Shown: positions 8,980 through 17,454 of the stretch, piece after piece | Layout of the letters: each line of letters begins with the position of its first letter | Numbering within the stretch: position 1 is the first letter of the stretch | NCBI GenBank assembly: GCA_029851835.1 | Contig: JARKVD010000028.1 | Coordinates: 1-64,000 of the forward strand | Direction of reading: 5' to 3' | Length of the DNA: 64,000 nucleotides | Source of the DNA: Clostridium sp. | GTDB taxonomy: Bacteria; Bacillota; Clostridia; Clostridiales; Clostridiaceae | Notes under the pieces: model-generated | The model's input: the letters and a program-made list of their open reading frames with translations, nothing else | Told to the model about the DNA's origin: nothing | The model's database searches: none | Position numbers and translations under genes: made by a program

Positions 8980-10695
8980 ATGAGGAGTCAAGAGTTAAGA
9001 AAAATTGCACCAGAATTAGATCCGCTTAGAATTGGAACTGGATGGAAAGTTGAGGATTTATCTAAAACACAAATAATAATAGAAAGCACTTTTGGAGATA
9101 GTCATCCAGGAAGTGGGCATTTATTGGAACTAGTAGAAGAAGCTAGAAAAGGAGTTGTTGAAGCGGGAGGATTTGGAGCAAGATATTTTACAACAGATAT
9201 TTGTGATGGAGAAGCTCAAGGACATGATGGAATTAACTATTCTTTAGTATCTAGAGATATGATTGCTAATATGATAGAGATTCATGCAAATGCAACACCT
9301 TTTGACGGAGGAATATTTATTGCAAGTTGTGATAAGGGAATGCCGGCCCACTTAATGGGGTTAGCTAGAGTTAACATTCCAGCTATTGTAGTTACTGGTG
9401 GAGTAATGGATGCAGGTCCAAACCTACTTACATTAGAACAGATTGGTATGTATAGTGCAATGTATGAACGTGGGGAAATTACAGAAGAACAATTTTCATA
9501 TTATAAACATAATGCATGTCCATCCTGTGGAGCGTGCTCATTTATGGGTACAGCATCAACAATGCAGATTATGGCTGAGGCTCTAGGTTTAATGCTTCCG
9601 GGAAGTGCACTTATGCCAGCGACAAGCCCAGATCTTCGAGAATTTGCAAAAAAAGCAGGCGAGCAGGCTGTATGGCTAGCTAAGAATAATTTAACACCAG
9701 ATAAAATTGTTACTATGAAATCTTTTGAAAATGCAATTATGGTTCATGCTGCAATTTCAGGATCTACTAATTCATTATTACATTTACCTGCAATTGCAAG
9801 AGAATTTGGGATTGAGATTGATGGGAACACCTTTGATAGATTACATAGAGGGGCACATTATCTACTAAATATAAGACCGGCAGGACAATGGCCAGCACAA
9901 TATTTCTATTATGCAGGTGGAGTACCAACTGTTATGGAAGAAATTAAAGATATGTTGCATTTAGATGTGATGACTGTAACAGGTAAAACTTTAGGCGAAA
10001 ATTTAGAGGAGCTTAAGAAAAATGGGTATTATGACAAGTGTCAGAAGTATTTAGATTTTGTAGGATTAAAAAAAGAAGATATAATTAGACCATTTAATAA
10101 TCCCTTTGGAACTGATGGCAGTATAGGAATATTATACGGAAATCTTTGTCCAGATGGAGCTGTAGTTAAGCATACAGTTGTACCTAAAGAGATGTTTGAG
10201 GCTGTTTTAATTGCACGACCTTTTGATTGTGAAGAAGAAGCTATAGATGCGGTATTGAAACGTAAAATAAAGCCTGGTGATGCAGTAATCATTAGATATG
10301 AGGGGCCAAAGGGAAGCGGTATGCCAGAGATGTTTTACACTACAGAAGCTATAGCATCTGACCCAGAACTTGGTGCATCAATTGCATTACTTACAGATGG
10401 TAGATTTTCAGGAGCATCAAAGGGACCTGCTATTGGACATATTTCACCAGAGGCAGCAGAAGGCGGTCCTATTGCTTTAGTTGAAGAGGGAGATTTAATT
10501 CAAATAAATATTCCAGAGCGTATATTACGTGTTGTTGGAATCAATGGTGTGAAAATGAGTGAAGATGAAATTCAAAAGGTTTTTGAAGAACGTAAGAAAA
10601 CTTTGCAGTCTAAGCCGTTAAAATATACTAAAGGTGTGCTAAAGTTGTTCTCTGAAAAGGCTGTATCACCTATGAAAGGTGGATATATGGAGTAA
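8980..10695 (+). CDS. IlvD/Edd-family sugar-acid (aldonate) dehydratase
   Basis: This 571-aa Fe-S dehydratase would convert an aldonate such as gluconate, galactonate or a pentonate to its 2-keto-3-deoxy acid. Visible motifs are TDICDGEAQGHDG (C75), SCDKGMPAH (C117) and ACPSCGACSFMGTASTM (C180, C183, C186), with the SDGRFSG-like [10 protein letters not shown] segment near the C-terminus. The N-terminal Pro-Cys of the [2Fe-2S] class is replaced by SHPGSGHL, while the CDG cysteine resembles that of phosphogluconate dehydratase Edd. I chose ATG 8980 because AGGGAGA sits 9 bp upstream. The ATG at 8962 is also possible. Context (SDR, GntR, aldolase cluster) argues against branched-chain amino acid synthesis. 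The gene ends 1 bp before the SDR gene. Confidence 0.85.
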   Translation: MRSQELRKIAPELDPLRIGTGWKVEDLSKTQIIIESTFGDSHPGSGHLLELVEEARKGVVEAGGFGARYFTTDICDGEAQGHDGINYSLVSRDMIANMIEIHANATPFDGGIFIASCDKGMPAHLMGLARVNIPAIVVTGGVMDAGPNLLTLEQIGMYSAMYERGEITEEQFSYYKHNACPSCGACSFMGTASTMQIMAEALGLMLPGSALMPATSPDLREFAKKAGEQAVWLAKNNLTPDKIVTMKSFENAIMVHAAISGSTNSLLHLPAIAREFGIEIDGNTFDRLHRGAHYLLNIRPAGQWPAQYFYYAGGVPTVMEEIKDMLHLDVMTVTGKTLGENLEELKKNGYYDKCQKYLDFVGLKKEDIIRPFNNPFGTDGSIGILYGNLCPDGAVVKHTVVPKEMFEAVLIARPFDCEEEAIDAVLKRKIKPGDAVIIRYEGPKGSGMPEMFYTTEAIASDPELGASIALLTDGRFSGASKGPAIGHISPEAAEGGPIALVEEGDLIQINIPERILRVVGINGVKMSEDEIQKVFEERKKTLQSKPLKYTKGVLKLFSEKAVSPMKGGYME

Positions 10696-10696
10696 T

Positions 10697-11461
10697 ATGA
10701 ATAATTTATTTGATATAAGAGGGAAGAAAGTCATTGTAACCGGAGGTTCTAGAGGGCTTGGGCTTGGAATGGCTGAAGGGTTTCTTGAGGCAGGTTGTGA
10801 AGTTGTTATAGTTGGAACCAGTGATAAAATTTTCAAAACAGCTGAATTATACACTGAAAAAGGGTTGAAATGTTTTGGAGTAAAAGGTGATTTGGGTAAT
10901 CGACAGGAAGTAAAAAGAGTGTTCGATGAGTGTATAGAAAAGTTAAATGGAGATTTGGATGTATTAGTTACTGCCCATGGAATACAAAGAAGACACAGTG
11001 CTGAAAATTTCCCTGTCGAAGAATGGGATGAAGTATTACAGGTTAATCTTTCATCTGTATTCATTTTATGCCAAGAAGCTGGAAAGCTAATGCTAAAAAA
11101 AGGATATGGGAAAATTATAAATATAGCATCTATGATTTCTTTCTTTGGAGGACAAACTATACCCGCATATGCTGCATCGAAGGGTGGAATTGCACAGCTA
11201 ACAAAAGCGCTATCAAATGATTGGGCTGGTAAAGGCATAAATGTAAATGCTATTGCTCCGGGTTACATGGCAACTGAAATGAATACAGCATTATTAGATC
11301 CCCAAAATCCAAGATATTTATCTATAACGGAAAGAATTCCGGCTCATAGATGGGGAACTGGTGATGATATGAAGGGTACAGCAATCTTTTTAGCATCTTC
11401 AGCTAGTGATTATGTATGCGGAGCTATAATTCCAGTTGATGGAGGATACTTAGTAAAATAA
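10697..11461 (+). CDS. kduD: SDR oxidoreductase, KduD-like 2-keto-3-deoxygluconate 5-dehydrogenase/gluconate 5-dehydrogenase type
   Basis: This 254-aa short-chain dehydrogenase has TGGSRGLG at 15-22, N117, S145, Y158 and K162, the complete SDR catalytic set. The usual NAG motif reads AHG. The segments KIINIASM, NVNAIAPGYMAT and FLASSASDYV, and the ending VDGGYLVK, are strongly like E. coli KduD, which interconverts KDG and 2,5-diketo-3-deoxygluconate. The start at 10697 follows the dehydratase stop almost directly and gives the family's N-terminus. A GTG at 10679 would add six residues. Translational coupling with the upstream dehydratase suggests it works on the dehydratase product or substrate. 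Exact substrate is uncertain. Confidence 0.85.
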   Translation: MNNLFDIRGKKVIVTGGSRGLGLGMAEGFLEAGCEVVIVGTSDKIFKTAELYTEKGLKCFGVKGDLGNRQEVKRVFDECIEKLNGDLDVLVTAHGIQRRHSAENFPVEEWDEVLQVNLSSVFILCQEAGKLMLKKGYGKIINIASMISFFGGQTIPAYAASKGGIAQLTKALSNDWAGKGINVNAIAPGYMATEMNTALLDPQNPRYLSITERIPAHRWGTGDDMKGTAIFLASSASDYVCGAIIPVDGGYLVK

Positions 11462-11554
11462 AATTTAGTAGAAGCAAAATCGGGTGTATGAATAACTTGC
11501 AATAGCAATTGTATTAAAAAAATGTACTTAAAATATAATAGCGTGGGGGAAAAG

Positions 11555-11968
11555 ATGAAATTAGTAGTTATTGATGGTCAAGGTGGAAGAATTGGAAAAG
11601 GAATTATAGAGCAGCTTAAAAGCTTAAACTTAGGTGTTGACATATTAGCTATTGGAACTAATAGTATAGCAACATCAACAATGATAAAAGCTGGCGCTGA
11701 TTATGCTGCAACTGGAGAAAATCCGGTTATTGTTAATTCAAAGGATGCAGATATAATAATTGGACCTATTGGGATAGTAATTGCTGACTCATTATTTGGA
11801 GAGATAACTCCAGCTATGGCTGTAGCTGTAGGGCAGAGCCGAGCAGAGAAGATATTGCTTCCAATAAATAAGTGTAACAATAGAGTTGTTGGAATAAGTG
11901 AAGTCAATGTTTCGAATATAGTTGCTTTAGCGACAAAGCGTGTTCAAGAAATATTGACAAGGAGTTAG
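11555..11968 (+). CDS. DUF3842 family protein
   Basis: This 137-aa protein begins with a Rossmann-like strand-turn, VVIDGQGGRIGKGI (residues 4-17), and continues with alternating beta-alpha segments. I recognise it as the DUF3842 family of Clostridia, whose role is unknown. The start at 11555 has a GGGGGA site. An upstream ATG at 11522 would add 11 residues. It follows the SDR gene by 93 bp with a possible promoter (TTGTAT-19-TATAAT at 11509-11539) and precedes the ECF transporter leader. A nucleotide-binding role is inferred from the glycine-rich turn only. Confidence 0.75.
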   Translation: MKLVVIDGQGGRIGKGIIEQLKSLNLGVDILAIGTNSIATSTMIKAGADYAATGENPVIVNSKDADIIIGPIGIVIADSLFGEITPAMAVAVGQSRAEKILLPINKCNNRVVGISEVNVSNIVALATKRVQEILTRS

Positions 11969-12122
11969 AATTATCATACAATTAAAATGATTTCGTGCAG
12001 AAGCCGAAGTAAATAATCTTAATCAACTAATAAATATAAATTAAATTTAATGCAGATTTAATCATACCACGCAGGTATTATATGTCTAAAGAAATAGACC
12101 GTATATATCTGCGTGTTTTTTT
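11969..12122 (+). promoter_or_regulatory. Leader with strong intrinsic terminator directly before ECF S-component gene (candidate attenuator/riboswitch)
   Basis: The leader ends in a long hairpin at 12069-12114 (ACGCAG paired with CTGCGT, extended by TATTATATG and GTATATAT arms and a TCTA/TAGA tip) followed by G and seven T. The start codon of the next gene is at 12139, so only 16 nt separate terminator and ATG and no promoter fits between them. An upstream ATGCAGAT at about 12051-12058 can pair with ATCTGCGT of the terminator's right arm, giving an alternative fold. I do not recognise a known riboswitch class. Confidence 0.55.
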
Positions 12123-12138
12123 GAAAGGATTTGTTATT

Positions 12139-12687
12139 ATGAAAGATATTAAAAAAATTACTTTATCAGGAGTATTATTAGCAGCCACATTGATTTTGCC
12201 ATTTTTGACAGGACAGATACCTCAGATTGGAAGTATGTTATCTCCTATGCATATACCTGTATTAATTTGTGGATTTGTGTGCGGATGGCAATATGGAGCA
12301 ATCGTAGGAGCTGTTGCACCAATATTGAGGTTTTTATGCTTTGGAATGCCACCGCTATTTCCAGTTGGTTTAGCTATGACCTTTGAACTAGCAGCTTATG
12401 GAGCTTGTGCTGGATTAGTATATAAGGCTCTTCCAAAGAAAATTATCAATGTATATGTAAGTTTAATAGTATCAATGATTATAGGAAGATTAGTATGGGG
12501 AGTAGCTATGTTTGGAATTGCTGCAGTTTCAAGTGTTAACTTTAGCATTGAAGCTTTTATAGCAGGAGCATTTATAAATTCAGTACCTGGAATTATAGCT
12601 CATATTATTCTTATTCCTGTGATAGTAATTGCGTTAAGGAAGGTGAATTATTTTTCAGATGAATTATGTACAGGAAAAGCTTATTAA
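12139..12687 (+). CDS. ECF transporter S component
   Basis: This 182-aa hydrophobic protein has about six membrane segments. The segments LLAATLILPFL, PMHIPVLICGFVCGWQYG and LTMTFELAAYG-like AMTFELAAYGACAGLVYK are typical of ECF-family substrate-binding (S) subunits for vitamins. The start at 12139 has an AAAGGA site; an upstream in-frame ATG at 12082 lies inside the terminator hairpin and is rejected. The energy-coupling module (EcfA, A', T) is not in the window. It overlaps the following kinase gene by 29 bp, so transporter and kinase probably act in one salvage route. The substrate is unknown. Confidence 0.82.
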   Translation: MKDIKKITLSGVLLAATLILPFLTGQIPQIGSMLSPMHIPVLICGFVCGWQYGAIVGAVAPILRFLCFGMPPLFPVGLAMTFELAAYGACAGLVYKALPKKIINVYVSLIVSMIIGRLVWGVAMFGIAAVSSVNFSIEAFIAGAFINSVPGIIAHIILIPVIVIALRKVNYFSDELCTGKAY

Positions 12688-13717
12688 ATCATTAGTTAAT
12701 TATCCTGAAATGGAAGTTCAGGATGCATTAAAGTTTATTTTTCAAAGTGAGTTTGGCTGTGGTCATTTAATTAAAGATGAAGAAAAAAGCTGTTTAATGC
12801 TTGAAGACGAGTGGGAGAAGGCTGACTTAAACAAACAGGAGGAGTTATTTGAACAACTTGGTGGGGGGTATGCAAGGTTTAATATAGGGATAGCCAAAGG
12901 TTTAGGTATATCACCAAGGTTATTTCAAAGAATATTTTTTAAAAGTGCTGAAAGAGAAGCGGGAACTGTTGAAGGTTTTTACAATAAAGTTAGTCAACTG
13001 AAAAAAATGTGTGAGGATGGAGAAGTTCCATTTTCAGTAGGAGAAGTTGAAGAATTTTTAGAAGGATGGGAAGAAAAAGGTCAGCCATTATTTAGACATT
13101 CAGATAAATATAGAATGCTATACAAGCCTTCATATCGTGTTGTATCAGAAGAATTTATAAGTATTCTTCCAGTAATAATAAGAATAGAAAATGAGTTAAA
13201 ACAAAAGGAGAAGGTTGTTATAGGCATAGATGGACCTTGCGGAGCAGGAAAAACAACCTTAGCAAATAAGTTAGCTGATTTTTACGGTGTTCAGATTGTT
13301 CATATGGATGATTTTTTTCTTCCGCCATCTTTAAGAAGTGTAGAGAGGTTGGAAGAGCCAGGTGGAAATATACATTATGAAAGATTTTGTGAAGAGGTTG
13401 TTTCAAAAGTAAAGCTTTCTCAAGCTTTTAAGTACAGAGTTTTCAGTTGCAGAAAGATGGACTTTCATGGTGAAGCAGAAATTAGTAATAGTAATCTTTT
13501 GATAGTTGAAGGAAGTTATTCTCTGCATCCTTTATTTGAGGAAATATACGACATTAAGATCTTCTGTGATATTGATTTAAAGGAGCAGAAAAGAAGAATA
13601 ATTTCGAGAAATGGTATGGATTTGTATAGGAATTTTGAAATAAAGTGGATACCTATGGAAAAAAAATATTTTAAGGAATTTAACATAGAAGAGCGTTGTG
13701 ATTACGTATTAAGTTAA
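12659..13717 (+). CDS. Uridine-kinase-like P-loop kinase with extra N-terminal domain
   Basis: This 352-aa protein has two parts. Residues 1-180 form a mainly helical domain I cannot name. It contains QSEFGCGHLI at about 29-38, GGGYARFNIG at about 68-77 and a conserved-looking PLFRHSDKYR at about 143-152. Residues 185-352 form a nucleoside/pantothenate-kinase-like P-loop domain with Walker A GPCGAGKTT (192-200), HMDDFF (215-220), VEGSYS and a lid RRIISRNG. It overlaps the ECF S-component gene by 29 bp. A phosphorylating salvage enzyme acting on the ECF substrate is the natural inference. Automatic annotation would probably say uridine kinase, but the substrate is not established by the sequence. 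Confidence 0.7.
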   Translation: MNYVQEKLIKSLVNYPEMEVQDALKFIFQSEFGCGHLIKDEEKSCLMLEDEWEKADLNKQEELFEQLGGGYARFNIGIAKGLGISPRLFQRIFFKSAEREAGTVEGFYNKVSQLKKMCEDGEVPFSVGEVEEFLEGWEEKGQPLFRHSDKYRMLYKPSYRVVSEEFISILPVIIRIENELKQKEKVVIGIDGPCGAGKTTLANKLADFYGVQIVHMDDFFLPPSLRSVERLEEPGGNIHYERFCEEVVSKVKLSQAFKYRVFSCRKMDFHGEAEISNSNLLIVEGSYSLHPLFEEIYDIKIFCDIDLKEQKRRIISRNGMDLYRNFEIKWIPMEKKYFKEFNIEERCDYVLS

Positions 13718-13720
13718 TAT

Positions 13721-13767
13721 AATTTAAAGGAATCTTTTAAAAGAGTAATTAAGGATTCCTTTAAATT
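13721..13767. terminator. Inverted repeat after the kinase gene
   Basis: A perfect 14-bp stem (AATTTAAAGGAATC and its complement) surrounds a 19-nt loop. There is no clear T run, so it may be a weak terminator or mRNA-stabilising hairpin. Confidence 0.5.
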
Positions 13768-13798
13768 GATTAAATTTAAAGAAGATTCAAAGAAAATG

Positions 13799-13851
13799 TT
13801 TACAAAAGTGTGAATGTATTATATATTTTTAATATAACCTGTAGGACAGGT
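13799..13851 (+). promoter_or_regulatory. Promoter and palindromic operator of third GntR operon
   Basis: TTTACA (13799-13804) and TATATT (13822-13827) are 17 bp apart. The perfect palindrome ACCTGTAGGACAGGT (13837-13851) begins about 10 bp after the -10, at the expected start of transcription. It is a candidate autoregulatory site for the GntR protein encoded at 13911. Confidence 0.7.
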
Positions 13852-13910
13852 GACAAGATACAAGTGTGAAATTATGAGTGTAAATATTCTGATATAGGGA
13901 AGGTAGATTA

Positions 13911-14603
13911 ATGGCAATTGAGCAGATAAAAAAAACTAGTGTTGGAAGTCAGGTGTTCGAACAGTTAAAAAGGCAGCTTTTGAGTGGGGAATGGAAACAA
14001 GGAGAGAAAATTCCATCAGAAAACGAACTTGCAGAAGCGTTTGGGGTAAGTAGGGTAACAGTACGTCAAGCAATCCAAAAGCTTACAGTTTTAGGGTTAT
14101 TAGAAACTAGATTTGGGGAAGGTTCTTTTGTTAAGGAAGCTAAAGCCGGAATTTATATGAACGGGTTAATTCCTATTGCTTATTTAGGGGAGAACTCTTT
14201 GAATGAGGTTTTGGAATTTAGAAGAACCATAGAAGGGGTTGTTGCTGAATTGGCAACTATAAAAATAACTGAAGAGGAAGTAGAAGAGCTGGAAAATCAA
14301 TTGAATGATATGAAGGAAAATAGAAATGACTTAAAATTATTTTCAGTTGCAGACTTTAAGTTTCATCTAGTTTTGGCTAAAGCTACTAAGAATTCATTGT
14401 TTATAGAAATATTCAATATTATAAATGATGTTTTATATGACGCAATGACTAAAATTGTTGCCAAAAGAGGAGATAGTGCGGGTTTGCATTATCATAGATT
14501 AATTATAGATGCAATAAGGGAAAGAGATGCTAAAAAGGTAAGAGAGATAATGGATAAGCATATGGAAGATACAGTTAATTCTTTTAAAGAATTTAATAAT
14601 TAA
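13911..14603 (+). CDS. GntR-family (FCD) transcriptional regulator
   Basis: This 230-aa protein has a winged helix at about 8-78 ([29 protein letters not shown] wing) followed by an FCD domain. The FCD domain includes [29 protein letters not shown] and a final [10 protein letters not shown] helix, which supplies metal-binding His and Asp residues. A GGGAAGG site precedes the ATG. It is first in an operon with a second aldonate dehydratase and a DapA-type aldolase, and presumably senses the sugar acid or its keto-deoxy product. Confidence 0.87.
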   Translation: MAIEQIKKTSVGSQVFEQLKRQLLSGEWKQGEKIPSENELAEAFGVSRVTVRQAIQKLTVLGLLETRFGEGSFVKEAKAGIYMNGLIPIAYLGENSLNEVLEFRRTIEGVVAELATIKITEEEVEELENQLNDMKENRNDLKLFSVADFKFHLVLAKATKNSLFIEIFNIINDVLYDAMTKIVAKRGDSAGLHYHRLIIDAIRERDAKKVREIMDKHMEDTVNSFKEFNN

Positions 14604-14623
14604 ATTGGAAAGGGGATATGAAA

Positions 14624-16348
14624 ATGTCTAGGATAAAACAAAAAAGTGCAACAGAAAGATTATTATGGGCACAGTTTGATGCATTACAGCTTGGTTCGGC
14701 TTGGGATGAAGAAGATATTACAAAACCACAAGTGTTAATAGAAGATGTGTTTGGGGACAGTCATCCTGGAAGTGTACATTTAAATAAGCTTTCTGAACAG
14801 GCTAAATATGGAGTATTTGAAAAGGGTGGCTTTCCTGCACAGTTTCACGCCACAGATATTTGTGATGGATGTGCACAAGGTCATGATGGAATGAATTATA
14901 TTTTAGCATCTAGAGAGGCGTTATGTGATATGGTAGAGGTCCACGGCTCAGTTTCACCATGGGATGGTTTAATATTAGCGTCTTCCTGTGATAAATCTAT
15001 ACCAGCACATTTAAAGGCAGCTGCAAGATTAGATATACCAACAATATTCTTGCCAGGTGGAAGCATGAGAGTAGGACCTAATATGACTACCTCATTAGTC
15101 GCTGGAGATATTTCTCTTCGTCAAAAGCGTAAGGGGGAGATAACTGATGAAGAGGTAAGAGATTATAAGCTGACAGGGTGTCCATCTTATGGAGCATGTA
15201 CGTTTTTAGGTACAGCAAGTACCATGCAATGTATGGCTGAAGCATTAGGTTTAGCTCTTCCAGGGTCAGCACTTATGCCTGCCACAATGAATGATATTTT
15301 AAGAAATGCTAGAGTTGCAGGTAGAAAAATAATGGAGCTTATTGAAAGGAATATAACTCCAAGAAAAATTTTAACTAAGGAAGCTTTTATTAATGCTATT
15401 ATCGTACATAGTGCAATTGGAGGTTCAACTAATGCAACAATCCATTTACCATCCATTGCGGCAGAGCTTGGAATAGAATTAACACCAGAGCTATTTGATG
15501 AAATAAATCATAAGATTCCTCATATAGGAAATATAACTCCAAGTGGTCAGCATCTAACAGAGTCATTTTGGTTTGCTGGAGGAATTCCAATGGTACAGTT
15601 AATGCTGAAGGATTATTTAAATCTTGAGGTTATGACTGTTACAGGTAAAACATTAGGAGAAAATTTAAATGAATTGGAAAAAGAGAATTTCTTTGAAAGA
15701 AATTTAGGGTATTTAGCTAATTATGGTCTTACGAGAGAGGAAGTTATATTACCATTAGAAAAGGTAAAGGAGATTGGATCTATTGCAATATTGAAGGGAA
15801 ATATAGCACCAGAAGGTTCTGTTGTGAAATATTCTGCATGTAATGATGAATTGTTTGTCCATAAGGGAATTGCAAGAGTTTACAATTCGGAAGAAGGAGC
15901 CTATAACTCAGTTGTTAATGGAGAAATTAACCCAGGGGATATAATTGTCATTAGATATGAAGGTCCTAGGGGCACTGGAATGCCAGAAATGCTAATGACA
16001 ACAGAGGCCATAGTGTGTGATAAGAGGCTGAATGGAACAGTATCTCTTGTAACTGATGGAAGATTTTCAGGAGCTACAAGAGGGGCTGCAATAGGACATG
16101 TTTCTCCAGAAGCAGCTTCAGGTGGACCAATTGCTTGGGTTAGAACAGGGGATATAATTGAGTATAACATTCACAAGCGTACTTTAAATGTTGTTGGAAT
16201 AGATGGAATTGAGATGTCTTTAGAAGAGGTTGAAAAGGTATTTGAAGAACGTTCAAAAGATGGAGTTATTCCAAGACCGCCAAGAAAAGGATTGTTTAAA
16301 AGGTACACTACATCAGCATTATCAGCTATGAAGGGTGCAGGGTATTAA
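14624..16348 (+). CDS. Second IlvD/Edd-family sugar-acid dehydratase
   Basis: This 574-aa paralogue of the protein encoded at 8980 likewise should dehydrate an aldonate to a 2-keto-3-deoxy acid. Motifs are [15 protein letters not shown] (C80), [10 protein letters not shown] (C122) and [17 protein letters not shown] (C186, Y189, C192). The middle cysteine of the CPxCGxC run is Tyr, but the last cysteine, the usual cluster ligand, is kept. The N-terminal ligand position again reads SHPGSVHL. The start at 14624 is placed 8 nt after GGGGAT. The ATG at 14618 is too close to the site. It lies between its GntR gene and a KDG-type aldolase gene, which fits a non-phosphorylative Entner-Doudoroff style pathway. 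Substrate is unknown. Confidence 0.85.
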   Translation: MSRIKQKSATERLLWAQFDALQLGSAWDEEDITKPQVLIEDVFGDSHPGSVHLNKLSEQAKYGVFEKGGFPAQFHATDICDGCAQGHDGMNYILASREALCDMVEVHGSVSPWDGLILASSCDKSIPAHLKAAARLDIPTIFLPGGSMRVGPNMTTSLVAGDISLRQKRKGEITDEEVRDYKLTGCPSYGACTFLGTASTMQCMAEALGLALPGSALMPATMNDILRNARVAGRKIMELIERNITPRKILTKEAFINAIIVHSAIGGSTNATIHLPSIAAELGIELTPELFDEINHKIPHIGNITPSGQHLTESFWFAGGIPMVQLMLKDYLNLEVMTVTGKTLGENLNELEKENFFERNLGYLANYGLTREEVILPLEKVKEIGSIAILKGNIAPEGSVVKYSACNDELFVHKGIARVYNSEEGAYNSVVNGEINPGDIIVIRYEGPRGTGMPEMLMTTEAIVCDKRLNGTVSLVTDGRFSGATRGAAIGHVSPEAASGGPIAWVRTGDIIEYNIHKRTLNVVGIDGIEMSLEEVEKVFEERSKDGVIPRPPRKGLFKRYTTSALSAMKGAGY

Positions 16349-16379
16349 AAATAGATTTATTACAAGGGGGAGTATATTA

Positions 16380-17273
16380 ATGAAAGCAAAATATTTAACA
16401 CCGGTTGTTACAGCCTTTGATGAAAATGGAAATATAGATTTTGAGGCAAATAAAAATATCTATGATTATCTTATTGCTGGAGGTGTAGACGGTATAGTAA
16501 TTTTAGGAAGTATAGGTGAGTTCTTCAATATAGCTTTAGAGAAGCAGAAGAAGCTCATTGATGTGGCTCTAAAGCATATAAATAAAAGAGTTAAGGTTTA
16601 TGTAGGAACAGGGTGTATGTCTATAGAAGATACTATAGAAATGACTAACTACGCACATAATGCTGGAGCTGATGCTACAATGATAATAAGCCCATATTAT
16701 TTTAGTTTATCAGAGGAAAGTATAGAATTCTTTTATAATAGTGTTGCAAAGGCAACAGAAGCTCCAATATACTTATATAATTTCCCAGATAGAACGGGCT
16801 ATGACTTATCTCCAGAACTTACACTTAAGCTTATTAGAAAAAATAAGAATATAGTTGGATTTAAAGATACAGTAGGAGTGATGGGACATACCAGGGCTTT
16901 AATTTCTTTAGTAAGAAGTGAGTTCCCAGATTTTGATGTTTTATCAGGATTTGATGAAAACTTTGCTCATAATATATTATGCGGAGGTGGTGGTTGTATT
17001 GGAGGTTTATCTAATATAGCACCAGAATTATTTGCAGGGTGGGTAAAAGCTGCAAATGATAAGGATTTTGATAAAATTGCAGATTATCAAAGGACTGTAG
17101 ATTCACTTATGAAGATTTATGACGTAGCAATGCCTTTTATTCCAGTTATAAAAAAGGCAATGGTTTTAAGAGGAATAAAAATGAAGGATTACTGCTCTAA
17201 ACCATTTTTAACTGTGAATGATGAACAAACAGAAGAAATAAAAAATATATTATGTAAAGCAAATCTTTTATAA
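16380..17273 (+). CDS. DapA-family 2-keto-3-deoxy-sugar-acid aldolase
   Basis: This 297-aa TIM-barrel class I aldolase has GSIGEF at 43-48 (the GTTGE loop), Y133 in YLYNFP and the Schiff-base lysine K162 in GFKDT. The family includes dihydrodipicolinate synthase, N-acetylneuraminate lyase and KDG aldolases (YagE type). The YNFP and GFKDT motifs and the operon with a sugar-acid dehydratase favour cleavage of a 2-keto-3-deoxy acid to pyruvate and an aldehyde. The start at 16380 has GGGGGAG upstream. An earlier start at 16335 would overlap the dehydratase end. A terminator follows at 17310. Confidence 0.85.
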   Translation: MKAKYLTPVVTAFDENGNIDFEANKNIYDYLIAGGVDGIVILGSIGEFFNIALEKQKKLIDVALKHINKRVKVYVGTGCMSIEDTIEMTNYAHNAGADATMIISPYYFSLSEESIEFFYNSVAKATEAPIYLYNFPDRTGYDLSPELTLKLIRKNKNIVGFKDTVGVMGHTRALISLVRSEFPDFDVLSGFDENFAHNILCGGGGCIGGLSNIAPELFAGWVKAANDKDFDKIADYQRTVDSLMKIYDVAMPFIPVIKKAMVLRGIKMKDYCSKPFLTVNDEQTEEIKNILCKANLL

Positions 17274-17309
17274 GATTAATAAATATGGGCGAGTAATTAT
17301 TTCTAAAAA

Positions 17310-17352
17310 GGGTGTTACAAAATGATTTAAAAATAATTTTGTAACACTCTTT
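17310..17352 (+). terminator. Terminator of the dehydratase/aldolase operon
   Basis: GGTGTTACAAAAT pairs with ATTTTGTAACAC across a short A-rich loop and is followed by a T run. The hairpin is very similar to that at 275-317. Confidence 0.85.
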
Positions 17353-17454
17353 TTTAGTTGCCTATAAAAGTGGGGGTCTTTTAAGTTTTGATTCTCTACG
17401 TTAATATGGCTATTTTTTTATTTTTTTGTATGACCAATAAAGGTCTAATAAACA

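Noticed and set aside
8962..10695. Calling the dehydratases dihydroxy-acid dehydratase (IlvD) of valine synthesis
   Set aside because: Neighbours are sugar-acid regulators, an SDR and an aldolase; no other ilv gene is present, and the CDG motif is Edd-like.
12082..12138. Upstream start for the ECF S component
   Set aside because: It would lie inside the terminator hairpin and gives a charged leader atypical for the family.
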